This document shows, one piece after another, positions 12,030 through 25,500 of a DNA stretch of 64,000 bases. A program made the position numbers and the translations under genes. The notes under the pieces were generated by a model, which was not told the origin of the DNA, did not search any database, and was given only the letters and a program-made list of their open reading frames with translations. The stretch is from Liolophura sinensis (Eukaryota > Mollusca > Polyplacophora > Chitonida > Chitonidae): positions 10,428,017 through 10,492,016 of the forward strand of contig NC_088307.1 of assembly GCF_032854445.1 (NCBI RefSeq), given 5' to 3'. Every line of letters begins with the position of its first letter. Positions within the stretch are counted from its first letter, which is position 1.

Positions 12030-12940
12030 GGACAACTTGTAATGTACATGTAAAAGAGAGTTTCATTCCTTCAAAGCAACATATAGAAATAGCCATACAT
12101 GAAATATTTATAAAACAAACGAATATTCGGGTAATGTTTTATCAAATATATGATCGAAATCAAACCGATTGTTTATTTATGTCATACGTTTTTTGTTTTT
12201 GACTTAAATATTTCTCTGTTGTAAAGCAAGTACACATAACATATTTTACACTCTGGCGTTTAGATAACTGCGTTCAAATCAGCCCCATTTGGGACTGGCA
12301 CACGCCAACATTTTTAATAATAATAATAATAATAACGATGTTCTATATAACACATACGTTGAAAGCGAAATAATAAATATATTACACGATGTAAATTATT
12401 ACTCTTACCATTGATCAAAAATCATAAAAATTTCACCTTAAACTGTATATAAGTAATAAAGGGCTTTATATATACAATGAAAGGCATTATTTCAATTGTA
12501 AAGGGCTTTAAATAAAATGTAAATGGCTTTAAATAAACTTTAAACGGTTTACATGAATAATAAAAGGCATGATGGAGTTGTAGGGTCTACACCAGCTGTG
12601 AAGTTCGAATCAAGTGAATTGGCACGCACCCCCGCTCCCACCCCCAACCACTCCACCCCAAAAAGAGAAACTTAGCCATCTGTCGTTTACACTAAAATTT
12701 ACTTTGCATTCAATCACACAGACGATTTTATCAGGTGCGCATCCAGAGTCATGCAGTTTTATTATTAACTTACTTATCGTGAGAGAAAAACTGGTACATA
12801 GAATCGGTATTTCTCAAGCACGCAAAACCTACATGTAAAATCGTTTGCAGTCACAGGTATTTCAGCTAAAATCAAACTTAAATTTCATATTCCTCAGGTA
12901 CTAAATATTATGTAATTCTAACACAAATAGATGCTTTAAT
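12030..12940. other. Intergenic, AT-rich, simple repeats
   Basis: Contains an (AAT)n run near 12317-12335 and a loose repeat of 'ggctttaaataaa' with relatives between about 12455 and 12575. No gene recognised. Confidence 0.5.
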
Positions 12941-13155
12941 TTATTTACTCATGTTATTGACGTTTTAAGCCGCTCTCAAGAATATTTCACTTTCATGACA
13001 GCGGCCAGTATAGGAGAAAAAACGAGCAGAGCCTAGGGGAAACCCACACAATCCGTACGTTGCTGACAGACCTTTCCACGTACGACCGGGGATTAAACCA
13101 GCATGTGCTGTACGTGAACTCACAGCGGCCACATTGGTGGGAGACACTTGTCTCC
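12940..13155 (-). repeat. SINE family A
   Basis: Reverse orientation: 'gccgctctcaagaatatttc', 'gacagcggccagtatagg', 'ggggaaacccacacaatccg' and 'gtgaactcacagcggccac'. About 80% of the body seems present; the tRNA-like head is cut short. Confidence 0.75.
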
Positions 13156-13589
13156 CAGTATCAAGAAAGGATCTTAGACTTAAGTCAAAATTTCAGTTAT
13201 TATAATTGGTATGTTCCTTTCCGTTATTTCAGCTGAAATTTGTTTAACATCGTTTTATCCAGAATTTAAGCTGTCAAGCAATATTCTGGCTTTTATACGT
13301 AAGAAATAACAACTTTAATGTGATTTGAAACTTTGACTTAAGACTAAGATCGCTTCGTGACAGCGTTGAATACAATCAGCAAGTATGTGCAAAACCATTG
13401 GGGTTAAGCGGATTTCGACAGAAGTATGTAACACAAAGCCTTGAGACCCTGAACGGTTTGCTCTGTCAAAACCTGTCAGTAAGAGTTGTACTGGTGTGAA
13501 AGTTGAAGAAAATTACAAAATATGTGAACACAGGCGTTTGTGTCTGAGCATCTACCCTCTAAATTGTAAACATAACATATAAAAGGGTA

Positions 13590-13665
13590 TAGCGTAGAGA
13601 GTAGATCTGGAACAGACTGCGACAGTGTGATAGTTGGCAATGGTCACCCGTAACAGTGAATTTAT
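13590..13665 (-). repeat. Dispersed element R1 fragment, copy 4
   Basis: Reverse orientation of the R1 end: 'agcgtagagagtagatctgg', then 'gacagtgtgatagttggcaa' and 'tggtcacccgtaac'. Confidence 0.55.
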
Positions 13666-14130
13666 CTATGCGTCGAAACAGACATTCGTATACCAGCCGT
13701 CAACCAGCATGGACGTTCCAAGTCAATAATCGCAGGGTCAATTCCCAAAACGACTTCTAACAAAAACCTCCAAAAAACGATGAAGTTATATGAAGTACGA
13801 AATTAGGACGGGATCATGCAAAGAGAAGCAGTCAATAGTTTTCAATGATGTTGAAATGGCGCCAGGTATGTTCTTGTCGAATGAGTAAATGAATATGGCT
13901 TAAATTCACATCGGCAATATTTTAACCATATCGACTGATCGAATCAGTGAAATCAGTATTCAAATCATGTAAAATGCTCTTATTAAGGTAACGATAATAA
14001 ACCCATGTATCTCATTTGCACATTGATTGCAGCCGTTCATATATTCAAGGTGGCAATCTAATTCAGATGAGTTAGATGAGTTAGATGAGTTAGATGAGTA
14101 TGTAGCCTCTAGCCCCGGTTTAAGTGGAAT
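13665..14130 (+). repeat. Dispersed repeat family R2
   Basis: Pieces recur elsewhere. 'ctatgcgtcgaaacagacat' and 'tcgtataccagccgt' recur at 16360-16420 and, reversed, near 20200 and 56645. 'agagaagcagtcaatagtt' recurs near 21300, 29805 and 31310. 'gattgcagccgttcata' recurs near 31470. The order suggests one long, decayed element of unknown class. It contains four tandem copies of 'gagttagat' near 14067-14100. Confidence 0.5.
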
Positions 14131-14328
14131 AAGACACAATCATAAAACAAAGAATGCCAGAAAATTTATCTTGAGTAGGGTGTTATTCTAACTGTTCATG
14201 TAAATGTATAAATACTAGCAGCTCACACACACCCAGCATCATGGTTTAAGCCTAATTAGGTGCAAAATGCAGTTATGTTAATTGCAGTCAAAATTCCGCT
14301 GATAAATCCTATGATTTTTAGGACGAGG

Positions 14329-14770
14329 GCATGGTATCCATTTTTGGTATGAAACCCATGTAAATAAAATCAAATGTGTTAAAAGAGAACAATATCATTT
14401 GGATAGTCCATTTATTTCCTCAAGTGTATAGCGTGACTTTCTTTGTTATGGAGCTGTTTTCAGAACAAATGCATGGTATCATTTTTGGTACAAAAGTCAT
14501 GCCAATAGATCAAATGTTTTGAAAGACAAAAATATCATTTGAATGGTTCATTTTATTTCTGCCACTATATAGTGTAATTTGCATTATTATCATGGAGTTG
14601 TTTTTGGAACAAGTACATGGTTTTCATTTTGGGCGAAAAACTCGTGTAAATAAATCAGAGACCTTAAAAGACAAAAACATAATCTAAGCTGTTCGTTTTA
14701 TTTCTGCCACTAAATAGTGTTGGGTTTAATGGAGTAGTTTTCAAAAAAAGTGCATGGTATGAATTTGTTT
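14329..14770 (+). repeat. 141-bp tandem repeat, three copies plus start of a fourth
   Basis: Units begin at about 14329, 14471, 14615 and 14752 with 'gcatggtat' or a variant. They share 'aaatcaaatgt', 'aaagacaaaaatatcattt', 'ttatttctgccactatatag' and 'atggagttgttttt'. Copies are diverged, so the array is old. No coding role seen. Confidence 0.7.
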
Positions 14771-15489
14771 TGGGTTTGGCACCGAAGACCAATGTGTTTC
14801 GGCATATTAAAACTGTGAAAACGTATATACAGGCGTATAATTCAACTAGAGAGTTGTGGAAGAGGGTTACTACAGTATAAAAGACTACTGCATAAAAGCA
14901 GAGGAGTTTGACAGTCGACAAATGATCACACGTCTTAACGTTGAAATATAACTCCTTGGCAGTCCACTCCAGCGAGGTTTTATTTCGAATTGTTCTTGTT
15001 TATACATAAAACTATAGCAACGCACACATTCACCGGAAATCCTTTTTTTTATTCCTATTTTGTGGACATTTAAAAACATTCTTGTTATAGTTTAACATTT
15101 ATATTGTATATAATTGCAGTTCGTGTTGTTCTAAATCATAACTTCTCATGTGTTCATTTTATTAATATTCCACGTCTGGAAGCTTTAAGTTTTAGGTGAA
15201 CCATGGGCACTGCAATTGCAATTTACTGCCACATTCAGTTGGGTTATGTCCAAAATTTTTTGTATCGTCCGTGTTAATTTTTTTGGCGAAAATAATAAAA
15301 AGACAAAAAAAAAAATATTTCAAGACGCTGTAAATTAATAAGTTCATAAAAGGGAATTAATTTTGGGATGCACTGATCCCAAGAATTAACGATTCATTGA
15401 TTTCTTTTGATTTTTGTCCTTCCGATATTTGTAACAGTGTTACAACACAACCAAGCCCATTGTAGGATACCACAAGGCTTGTTTTTAAC

Positions 15490-15632
15490 AAGATATATTA
15501 AAAGACTACAGCATAGAGAGTAAAACCAGAGCAGCGACCAAAGTGTGATAATTAGCAGTTGGTAACACCTAACCGGCGAAATACGGTCCCTTGTTAATTT
15601 AGCTCAATTTGGGTTTATTCTAAGGCCACTTA
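15490..15632 (-). repeat. Dispersed element R1, copy 5
   Basis: Reverse orientation: 'agactacagcatagagagta', 'accagagcagcgacc', 'gtgtgataattagcagttgg', 'cggcgaaatacgg' and 'tttgggtttattct'. Confidence 0.6.
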
Positions 15633-16350
15633 GCAATTGTTTTTATCTAACCGTTTAGCAGTCACTGGCCAGTATGATTAGTTTTTAAAATCTGTTGGTC
15701 TGGCCAGAATTCCAGTTGGCACTGTCGAGTAGGACAGTGTTAATTTAGACCTTTGGTAGTTAGAGTATCTCCGAAGTGTACCCGGAAACCTCTCTCCCCG
15801 GTTCGCCCAGAAGACGCGCGTGCCCCACGGTTAATACCCTTTCTTGTAGTAACCTAGTGGAAACATGAGGCCCATTGAAACAGCTGTGATACAAGGATAA
15901 GTCTGTACAATGGCGGGCTCTTAGAGCTAGCTTGTTACACCGTCGGGGACCCACCGCAAGCTGGCCGAGTCGGTTGGCTCTGTGGTTTTGGAATTAAATG
16001 TCAGATGTTACCGAGCGGTTTTTGTCCATAGACCGAGTGAGTTGTAAACCATGATCGGCTGCTACAATAGACGGAGGTCTTGCACCGGTTGTATCGGAGT
16101 GCCGCTGAATAGAATCTGACTCCATACAAATATCCTACACATGTCTTAAAGACGCTGGATGCACGAGGAATGTAATTGGGCGATTTACAAAGCTATTCGC
16201 GACTCCTCCCATTTCCGACATGCCCCCCCCCCACTTTTCTCCTACCCCAAGTGGTAACCGTAACGGCTTTGTCTATCTCCCAGCGTCTCCTACTACCTGT
16301 GTAACGAAGAGGAGTTGCAAGTTGTTCTGTGAAGTAAAATAGTAAATAGC
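15633..16350. other. Intergenic, nothing recognised
   Basis: Somewhat more GC-rich than its surroundings but without a supported frame, RNA or repeat assignment. Confidence 0.4.
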
Positions 16351-16944
16351 ATTAGACTAAATCTATGCGCCGAAATAGGCATTCGTACACCAGCCGTAAA
16401 ACAAACTGGACGTTCGGTGTTGATCTCATGACCAAAAACGACGCTTAGTACCAACCACCAAAGATCTGAAAGCTACTTCTGGCAAAAAAGTTTTTAGTTT
16501 AAGTCTCGACCTAATGACGTCACAGTGACGTCCCCAGACAGAGGGGACGTCGTCGATCAATATACAGACCTGGGGGGAGGGGGTTGCAGTGGGCGTAAAT
16601 CGCTGGCTTTTAACATCAACAAATAATATACATGTACAGTAAGGGAAATCATCAATAAGGGATTACTAGTTGAATGGCATACCTTACAAATCTTATAAAA
16701 TAAATATATCGGGAAATAAAACTGATATACACCCGCTCATGTTACCATTCACGGATTTACAACACCGTGCTGTACAGCGACGATGTAACGATGTCGTAAC
16801 GTCGAAATTTGAATCTTTCGTTTTGGATCCTGCCACTGACATCGCTTCAGGTTTTTCTCCACTTGATCAATGGTTACGCTGCGATTAAACAGTCATACAC
16901 ATGTGGATATAGAGCTATGAATGCATTGTCCGAATGCACCACCG

Positions 16945-17215
16945 GCCCTGATAGCACAGTTGGTAGAGCGTCCGCTTCAGTAGCGGTAGTTCCAGGATGA
17001 ACCTAAGACTTTAACAGAGGAATTTGTAACTTCCTCTCTTGGCGTTCAACATGAAGGGGAAAGTGCAACGACTGGTTGACCCGTATCAGTACATTGGCTC
17101 CGGCGGGTCAGCTTACTTGCCTCCGGTAAGGCGTCTCAGTGAAGCAGCACTAGACAAAAGAGCGGTGAAAATCCGTCCTGCAACAAGGAAGCACATTACA
17201 TGCTCTTTAAGGACT
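16945..17215 (+). repeat. tRNA-derived SINE, family B
   Basis: Begins with a tRNA-like head 'gccctgatagcacagttgg' 'tagagcgtccgcttcag' containing a good A box. The B-box segment present in the copy at 47100-47407 is shortened here. The body then matches 'ttggcgttcaacatgaaggg', 'caacgactggttgacccg' and 'aatccgtcctgcaacaagg'. The A-box head makes the tRNA origin clear. Confidence 0.8.
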
Positions 17216-18004
17216 CCTCCGTTATTTCAAGCCAAAAATACCTCCCCCCCCCCCGATACTTATACTTAACATTTGTGCTTTCTTTGCCTTTTACGTCAAG
17301 AGATTTTGTCAGGTACATGACGGAGTGCGGTGGCTTAACATCCTACGGGCTCTAATCTACGGCTAGGGGCTGTATAACAGTTAATGTTTATTACACCAAT
17401 ATCATCCTTTTAGGAACAGTTGTCATCAACGTGCGACTAAGATATCTGTATTTGTATTTAATCTGGAAAATTTTTTCACGAACGGTAGAGTTTGAAAATT
17501 GAATTGGGTGTCATCGGTAGAAATCGAAAATCTTCCCTGCCTCATTGAAAACGGATACCTGGTTCGATAAAGTTACCAGCATTATATATTATTTATTACT
17601 TATTCATTTGGGAACTGGTGATTTAGGTACTAGTAGGTTTTTGTTTTAAACATGGAAAGATAATTTTGTTACATTCTTTCGTACATCATCGTCATATGAC
17701 TGAAACATTGTTGAGTACGACGTTGACAAAGTCTATCTGGAATTCATAGAAATGCAAATTTTCCGTAGATCGTGATAAAAATGATATAATTCATCTATAG
17801 CCAACCAGCGTGTTCAATAAAACCAATATAGCTAAGACAGAGTAAATCACCCGTTGGGCAGACAAAATGTATTAAATCTGCTGAACCAGCCCGTGTTATT
17901 ACCGATTCAGCATGGTGAACAACAACTTTTGTTTACAGCGTGCACACAGTTTCAAGACTTGAAGACAAAAGCATAAGGTTCGAATGTATATATTAATATT
18001 ATGT
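17216..18004. other. Intergenic, nothing recognised
   Basis: Poly-C run near 17244-17254 and AT-rich sequence; no gene or repeat assigned with confidence. Confidence 0.5.
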
Positions 18005-18255
18005 ATGTTAAATGTGATGACAACACGGCATTTTGAGTAATTCTAGACCACAGACGTCTAATAAATTGCAATTAACATCACTGTATAGTTTTGCTAGTAT
18101 TTATGTATTTACATGAACGGTTACAATAAAACCCTGAGGTAAGTTGACAAGAGACCATATTTCACGGGTTACGTGTGAACATTTGCCAGCTATCACACTG
18201 TCGTCGCTGCATGCTCTGGTTTTTCTCTCAATGCTGTACGTCTTAATTATATATG
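18005..18255 (+). repeat. Dispersed element R1, copy 6 (nearly complete, unexpanded)
   Basis: The clearest reference copy: 'aaatgtgatgacaacacgg', 'gagtaattctagaccac', 'caattaacatcactg', 'aataaaaccctgaggtaag', 'gagaccatatttcacggg', 'catttgccagctatcacac', 'tgtcgtcgctgcatgctctgg', 'ctcaatgctgtacgtctt'. It lies about 0.8 kb upstream of the pappalysin start codon. Confidence 0.75.
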
Positions 18256-18779
18256 TCCGGTACGATCTTCGCTTACCAGCAGTTTCCTAACCTTTTTCGC
18301 GGAAACTAATGCAATAAATCAAGCATTCGGTTAATTAATTACTAATTGCGTGATGTTTAATTAAATTGATTAATGTTTCAGCCTGTCAGACAACCAGGAT
18401 TCTTGGTTTTCACAGCAGAGCAGGTTAGCTGAGGCCACTATTGCCGTCTTCTAAACAGGAGCTCCTGAAGACTGTGTGTAGTGTGGACAGTCGGGAGAAG
18501 AGACGGGTGACCAGGTACGAAGTTGAAAAAGAGGGTGGGGGTGAGTGGATCCGTAGGGGGAGAGGTTGTTGTGTACAGAGTGTGGGAGCTTCGTACCCAA
18601 GAATTCACCTGTTGTAATTGTAATTACTCTGTCTCTCCCCCGGTCAGCACCTTCGATGCCCTGTTTACAAATAAACATTGATACGTAACATGCTGAGAAT
18701 GTCACGCCTACGTCTCTGTCAATCAGACAGCAGTCGAGCATTCAGCTCCCCTCGGTCCCCAGGTATACGCCGTCCTCTG

Positions 18780-19061
18780 GCTCTTGTTGGCTGAATGCAT
18801 GGGCATTCTCTTGTCTGGTCAGATCCCCCAGAAAGGCCTCTTCAACTCTTACTACACGAACCGGCACGCGGGCTGGACAGACAAAATAAAAAAAAAAAAC
18901 AAATTTGTAAAAATTACGACAAATACCACCACGTGATCCCTTCAGTAGACTTTAAGGGATGTCCCGTCCGAGACGACTGGCCACATATTCACCACCAGAC
19001 GCCTCTCAAGGGAATCTATCCACGACAGCGGGACAACCACATCTACAACAACAGAGCAACC
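18780..19061 (+). promoter_or_regulatory. Presumed 5' leader of the pappalysin gene
   Basis: The reading frame of exon 1 stays open upstream to an ATG at 18795, which would add 89 residues with no signal-peptide character, including a lysine-rich stretch from an A-run near 18886-18900. Because a good signal peptide starts at 19062 and the 19062 ATG has A at position -3, this stretch is better read as 5' UTR. No TATA box or transcription start could be placed. Confidence 0.4.
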
Positions 19062-19506
19062 ATGTCTAACTACAGGCTGCTTATTCTAACTTTGTTTTTC
19101 GTGCATTGTGAATTATGTTTCGCAAATACTCTCGCGGTCGACGAAGGTTTTGAAAATGCAAACGCCGTGCAACAGGCAAAACTGGACATTTTACACAAGC
19201 GATCCGATCACGTACACACCGAAAAGTGGAATAAACTTAAAAGGAACACCGTTGCGTGTGCTGTCAATGACCGCGTAACGGATGTCCTGGAACACCACGC
19301 GAGACATCCAAGAGATGTCCAGTCATCCACATCCGGTAGCAAAGAGGGGTATCTGGAAAACAAAGCGGTCTACTTCATCGGCCAGAAACAAGTGCTAAGA
19401 CTGAAGGATCGAAATAAGGCCAAGACACTGATTCCGTACAAAGCCTTCACGATTGAACTTTGGATTAAACCTGAAGGCGGACAGCCGGACTCCGTACCAA
19501 TTATCG
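19062..19506 (+). CDS. PAPPA-like: Pappalysin exon 1: signal peptide, pro-region, start of LG domain
   Basis: Starts [21 protein letters not shown], a short polar start, a hydrophobic core and small residues at the likely cleavage point. A pro-region of about 90 residues follows with RHPR-D, a furin-type R-x-x-R site. '[13 protein letters not shown]' and '[12 protein letters not shown]' then match the first strands of the PAPP-A laminin-G-like domain. Donor G|GTGAGC, phase 1. Confidence 0.9.
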
Positions 19507-22500
19507 GTGAGCATCATCTTTTCCATTAATGTCAACACAGAAACTAGTCGGAATAACGACGATAGTGTGATAGATGGCAAATGGCCACACACATTACCGG
19601 TTAAATACGGCCTGTTTTTAATTTACATCAGTTAGCGCTTTATTCTATCTGGGAAATAATATTTAATACAAGCAAGTATCAAGTTGTCATGACAATTAAT
19701 ATATACAATCACATTAAAACACATTGAAGGGGGTCCGGCGTGGCCTAATGATTAACGTGCTAACACAGCACATTGGCTCAGTGTATCTCACCAATGTGGT
19801 CTTACATGGGAAGGCATGTTTATTTATTGCGTTATTCCATCACAAATGAAAACTGTTAATCCCTTGGCATGACTCGGCCCAGTTCCCCCGCCGGTGCTTT
19901 ATATATTTTCTAAGAATTTAACACGGCAAAATAAATAATTCTAGACCAGTGACGCCTGATAAGTCCAATTAACATGATTCTCCTCAAGCCATGTGGTTAT
20001 GTTGCGTATAAGTTGTTACAAATTAAATGTGAGAATAAAACACAAACTGAGGTGCACGCAAACTGACGAGAAGCCGGATTTCACGGGTACATGTGACTGT
20101 TTGTCACCCTGTCGTCGCTGCACTGGTTTGGCATTGATTGCGGTGGCCTTTTATATTTAATATGAAAGTATGGCCATGCCAATACGGCCCTGTAGTATCG
20201 TGTTGGCTGACGACTGGTATACGAACGTCGACATTTGACATCTCTTTTAATTGAACGCTAGCCCTCCACATCTATAACTATACTTTAGAGTGTCCTCTAA
20301 AATTGACATTAACGTAGATATTCAGGAGCATTTAAGATCTTTAGCTATATCCGCGAACCCTCGTCAATATGGTTTTGTTTATTTTAAGTACTGTGTTCTT
20401 CACATGCTGCACCACTGCGATTTTATACGTCACTTACAACTTGTCGCTTTCATTCCGAATGTCGTCATTCTATGGCTCAAGTATTCCCGTTGTGGTCTTG
20501 TGCGGTAAATTTTCATTGACGCCCTCTTAAAATAAGATTTAAATCAGTTAATTATTCTTTATCTTTTATTTAAAATTTTTGTTTAATTTGATTTACGCAT
20601 TTGATCTAACCCATACTTGCTTATAAACTCGGCGAAGTAATAGTTAATTAACTTAGGCACAAGTTATTTCTTCAAGAATCCGTCCTTGGCCGAGAAGTTA
20701 AAGTGCTTGCTCAGCAAAATGACTGAGGACTCATTCACAAATGCAGTCGCTTTGAATTGAAGCCCAGTTCATGTTAGCGTTCTCTCCGGTTATTCGCGGG
20801 AATGTCTGACAGCAAGCTGTGGATTGTCTGGGTTTACTCGATTTCCTCCCACCATATTGCTGACCGCTGTCGTGTAAGTGAAATATTTTTGAGTACGGCG
20901 TAAAACACCAATCAAATAAATAAAGTTTTATGGTTTGATACGTAACGATTTTTTCTTCATTGTGCAGTGATGATTTTATGTCGTTTCCACGGTAAAACAA
21001 CATAAGGCAATGCTGTATGTGATAATATGCTTAATAAATAAGCAGGCAAACGAACAAACAAATAAATAAATAAATAGATGACTAAAGAGATAAAAATTAG
21101 TATGTATTATATCTAATATGAGACAAAATCTAACAATATAAAGACTACAGCGTACAGAGAGTAAAAGTAGAGCAGCGACGACGGTATGAGAGTGTGACGG
21201 TATGACAGTGTGATAACACTCACAAGATCTAAACACCAGTTCCCAAGGGAATGTCCAAGAATCAATTATATAAATAGTAAACAAAGCTGATAGCATGTAA
21301 GAGAGAAGCAGTCGCCAGTTTAAATGGAGCCGTGTACGGCAACAGATATTCTAGGCATCCTACCCAATTCAAGTTTTAAACTCGTGGTCTGTGAGTAATT
21401 TCTGGTCTGAATGCAAATATAGGTATGTGTTGAGCTGTGATGGTAACTGTACATAAATGTGTTGATGCTGATACAAGAGCTAGTCAAGAGTTGGGTGGAA
21501 TTAGAAAAGACTGAAAACAGATTGACAGAGATCCTGAACTCTATATTTGTCCACAAGGGTGTTACGCTCGCTGCAAAATTTAAAAAGCTTGGATTCTAAG
21601 CTTTTACTGTAGTATTCTTAATTTGACAGGCTAATTTGTGAATGAATAACGTGTATTTAATAACAGTGACTGAAACCACGACCTTTTCCACAATGTCTGT
21701 CAAATGCATGCTACAAGCCGAGATATCTTATACGCCACACGCAGGGCGTTTTGGTGTATTACCGTTCATATGCAGACATCTTATATACCGTTTCCCCTGT
21801 TATTATAAGAGGGCATACCATGAGACCCTGTTTACCCTTTTACTTGAATACATGCGTCAAAACAGACAAATTTCCGAATAATATGTACTCTGTGCGGACC
21901 ATACATTGTCTCCTTTATATCCTACAAAGGTGGATAGTGTTCTTCAAGGCAAACTAGGCGGATAAATCCATCAATAAGTCACTGACTGAATGAAAATGTA
22001 GACTTGACTTGACTGACTGTTAAGACAGGCAACTACTGAGTTGGTGAATGTTGGTTTTGACGAATTTGTAGTAATGAACATTCCGTGAATGATAAGTACT
22101 TCATCGTAAATATATAAAAGGTATTTGAAAGTTCGAAAAAAACATTTAATGGACCGCGCAGAGCTCTTAATTTTCGTGACCGACACTGGTTTTATAATGT
22201 CTACGAAATATAGATTTGTAGTTTTGAGAAATATGTATACGTATATATACTTGTGAGACTATGGACTATGCAAGCACAACGACTTTAATATCAATCTACT
22301 TAATGTTGTATAATATAATCCTCTATCATTTGACCTACTCATTTATAGAAAACCTATATATAAAATTCGCCTTACAATGGGAGTTGTATCATTTCTATAC
22401 ATTTAATAGTTAGGTTAAAATGCTTAAATTTCTCCTTAATTTCTATATTTGGGAATTAATGTTAAAATTTTTTGAAAACAACTGTGTTTCTTATTTCTAA

Positions 22501-25500
22501 ATGTGGGACTTGACGTTCAGGGTTTGGTAAATCGTTCAGTTTCTCATTTCACTATTAAATGTTTGGAAAATGATTGAATGTTTCATTAAAATTTGTATAT
22601 TTGGGATAGAATAGTCGGAAAACGTTAAAAAAGGCGACAAAAATAAAAACAAGCCTATTTTAGAAGAGGGGTACATACAGACCTAAATGAAAATAGACAT
22701 TTTTTTACTACATACTTGGTAACCCTTTGAATCACCTTTAAATCTAGGATCCCTTGGAGGCCATGGGATGCGCCATTTTGCAGAAACAAGAAACACGATG
22801 TTACGTCATCAGTTCCTGCGCTCTTCAGCATTAGAGGCGAGACACTCCTTTGTCATGCGAAGTACGGTCCCCTTATTATTATGACCAATCGCCACGCATT
22901 GTGGCCTCCTTTTTGAGATCTTGGGGTAATTACACCAGGCGTATTCCACTACCACTGTCTCTTTAAAAGGGATTTTAAAGTATATAAAAATTCGTCGTAA
23001 TCAAACAAAAGAACAGCTGATTTAATACTTCTACATTTTTTTTTGAACGGATGGCGTCCCAGAGAAACAAATGCCTTATCGGGTGGTAGAAATATCTCAC
23101 CCATGATTGGTTAAATCTGAGAATATGATGTCCCTTCGATTTTCCCTACGGTGGTGTTTTTGCTTACTTTGAACTGCGATATCTTGGTTATCCTACATCA
23201 GAAATATAAAACGGTCTTGGGAAATGGTCTTGGGATTATCAATTGGTCACACATAAGGTTCTTGGGATTATCAATTTGTCACACATAAGGTTCTTGGGAT
23301 TATCAATTTGTCACACATAAGGTTCTTGGGATTATTAATTTGTCACACATAAGGTTCTTGGGATTATTAATTTGTCACACATAAGGTTCTTGGGACTATT
23401 AATTTGTCACTCATAAGGTTCTTGGGACTATTAATTTGTCACACATAAGGTTCTTGGGATTATCAATTTGTCACACATAAGGTTCTTGGGATTATTAATT
23501 TGTCACACATAAGGTTCTTGGGATTATCAATTTGTCACACATAAGGTTCTTGGGATTATCAATTTGTCACACATAAGGTTCTTGGGATTATTAATTTGTC
23601 ACACATAAGGTTCTTGGGATTATTAATTTGTCACACATAAGGTTCTTGGGATTATTAATTTGTCACACATAAGGTTCTTGGGACTATTAATTTGCCACAC
23701 ATAAGGTTCTTGGGACTATTAATTTGTCACTCATAAGGTTCTTGGGATTGTTGTTTCGTTCATATTCTTATTTCACTACAGGCAAGATTCCCTGTCAGAA
23801 AAATTTCCATTTCTTATAACATTTTTTACAAAATTTTTGTAAAAAATGTCGAAAGCTTGTGAAATCTTTTACATTTAGGCAGTAAATGAATCCAAGAATG
23901 ATTATGCGTTTAAAGCAATATACTGTACTGTTGTCGAGTGGTGTACGAATGTAGAGATTACACTGTACTGTTGTCGGGTGGTATACCAATGTAGAGATTA
24001 CACTGTACTATTGTCGGGTTGTATACCAATGTAGAGATTACATTGTACTGTTGTCGGGTGGTATACGAATGTAGAGATTACATTGTACTGTTGTCGGGTG
24101 GTATATAAATGTAGAGATTCCATTGTACTGTTGGCGAGTGGTATATGAATGTAGAGATTACATTGTACTGTTGTCGGGTGGTATACGAATGTAGAGATTA
24201 CATTGTACTGTTGTCCGGTGGTATATGAATGTAGAGATTCCATTGTACTGTTGTCGGGTGGTATACGAATGTAGAGATTACATTGTACTGTTGTCGGGTG
24301 GTATACGAATGTAGAGATTACACTGTACTGTTGTTTGGTGGTATACGAATGTAGAGATTACACTGTACTGTTGGCGAGTGGTGTACGAATGTAGAGATTA
24401 CACTGTACTGTTGGCGAGTGGTATATGAATGTAGAGATTCCATTGTACTGTTGTCCGGTGGTATACGAATGTAGAGATTCCATTGTACTGTTGTCGGGTG
24501 GTATATGAATGTAGAGATTACATTGTACTGTTGTCGAATGGTATACGAATGTAGAGATTACATTGTACTGTTGTCCGGTGGTATACGAATGTAGAGATTA
24601 CACTGTACTGTTGGCGAGTGGTGTACGAATGTAGAGATTACATTGTACTGTTGTCGGGTGGTATACGAATGTAGAGATTACATTGTACTGTTGGCGAGTG
24701 GTGTACGAATGTAGAGATTACATTGTACTGTTGTCGGGTGGTATACGAATGTAGAGATTCCATTGTACTGTTGTCCGGTGGTATACGAATGTAGAGATTA
24801 CATTGTACTGTTTTCGGGTGGTATATGAATGTAGAGATTCCATTGTACTATTGTCGAATGGTATACGAATGTAGAGATTACATTGTACTGTTGTCCGGTG
24901 GTATACGAATGTAGAGATTACACTGTACTGTTGGCGAGTGGTGTACGAATGTAGAGATTACATTGTACTGTTGTCGGGTGGTATATGAATGTAGAGATTC
25001 CATTGTACTGTTGTCCGGTGGTATACGAATGTAGAGATTACACTGTACTGTTGGCGAGTGGTGTACGAATGTAGAGATTACATTGTACTGTTGTCGGGTG
25101 GTATACGAATGTAGAGATTACATTGTACTGTTGTCCGGTGGTATACGAATGTAGAGATTACACTGTACTGTTGGCGAGTGGTGTACGAATGTAGAGATTA
25201 CATTGTACTGTTGTCGGGTGGTATATGAATGTAGAGATTCCATTGTACTGTTGTCCGGTGGTATACGAATGTAGAGATTACACTGTACTGTTGGCGAGTG
25301 GTGTACGAATGTAGAGATTACATTGTACTGTTGTCGGGTGGTATATGAATGTAGAGATTCCATTGTACTGTTGTCCGGTGGTATACGAATGTAGAGATTA
25401 CACTGTACTGTTGGCGAGTGGTGTACAAATGTAGAGATTACATTGTACTGTTGTCGGGTGGTATATGAATGTAGAGATTCCATTGTACTGTTGTCCGGTG

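Noticed and set aside
16947-16985. tRNA gene
   Set aside because: Good A box, but it continues into the family B SINE body and lacks a proper B-box arm. The same applies to the heads at 37685, 47407, 52917, 57172 and 62312.
18795-19061. Upstream in-frame ATG adding 89 residues to pappalysin
   Set aside because: The extension has no signal peptide and a poly-Lys run from an A tract; the signal peptide starts at 19062.
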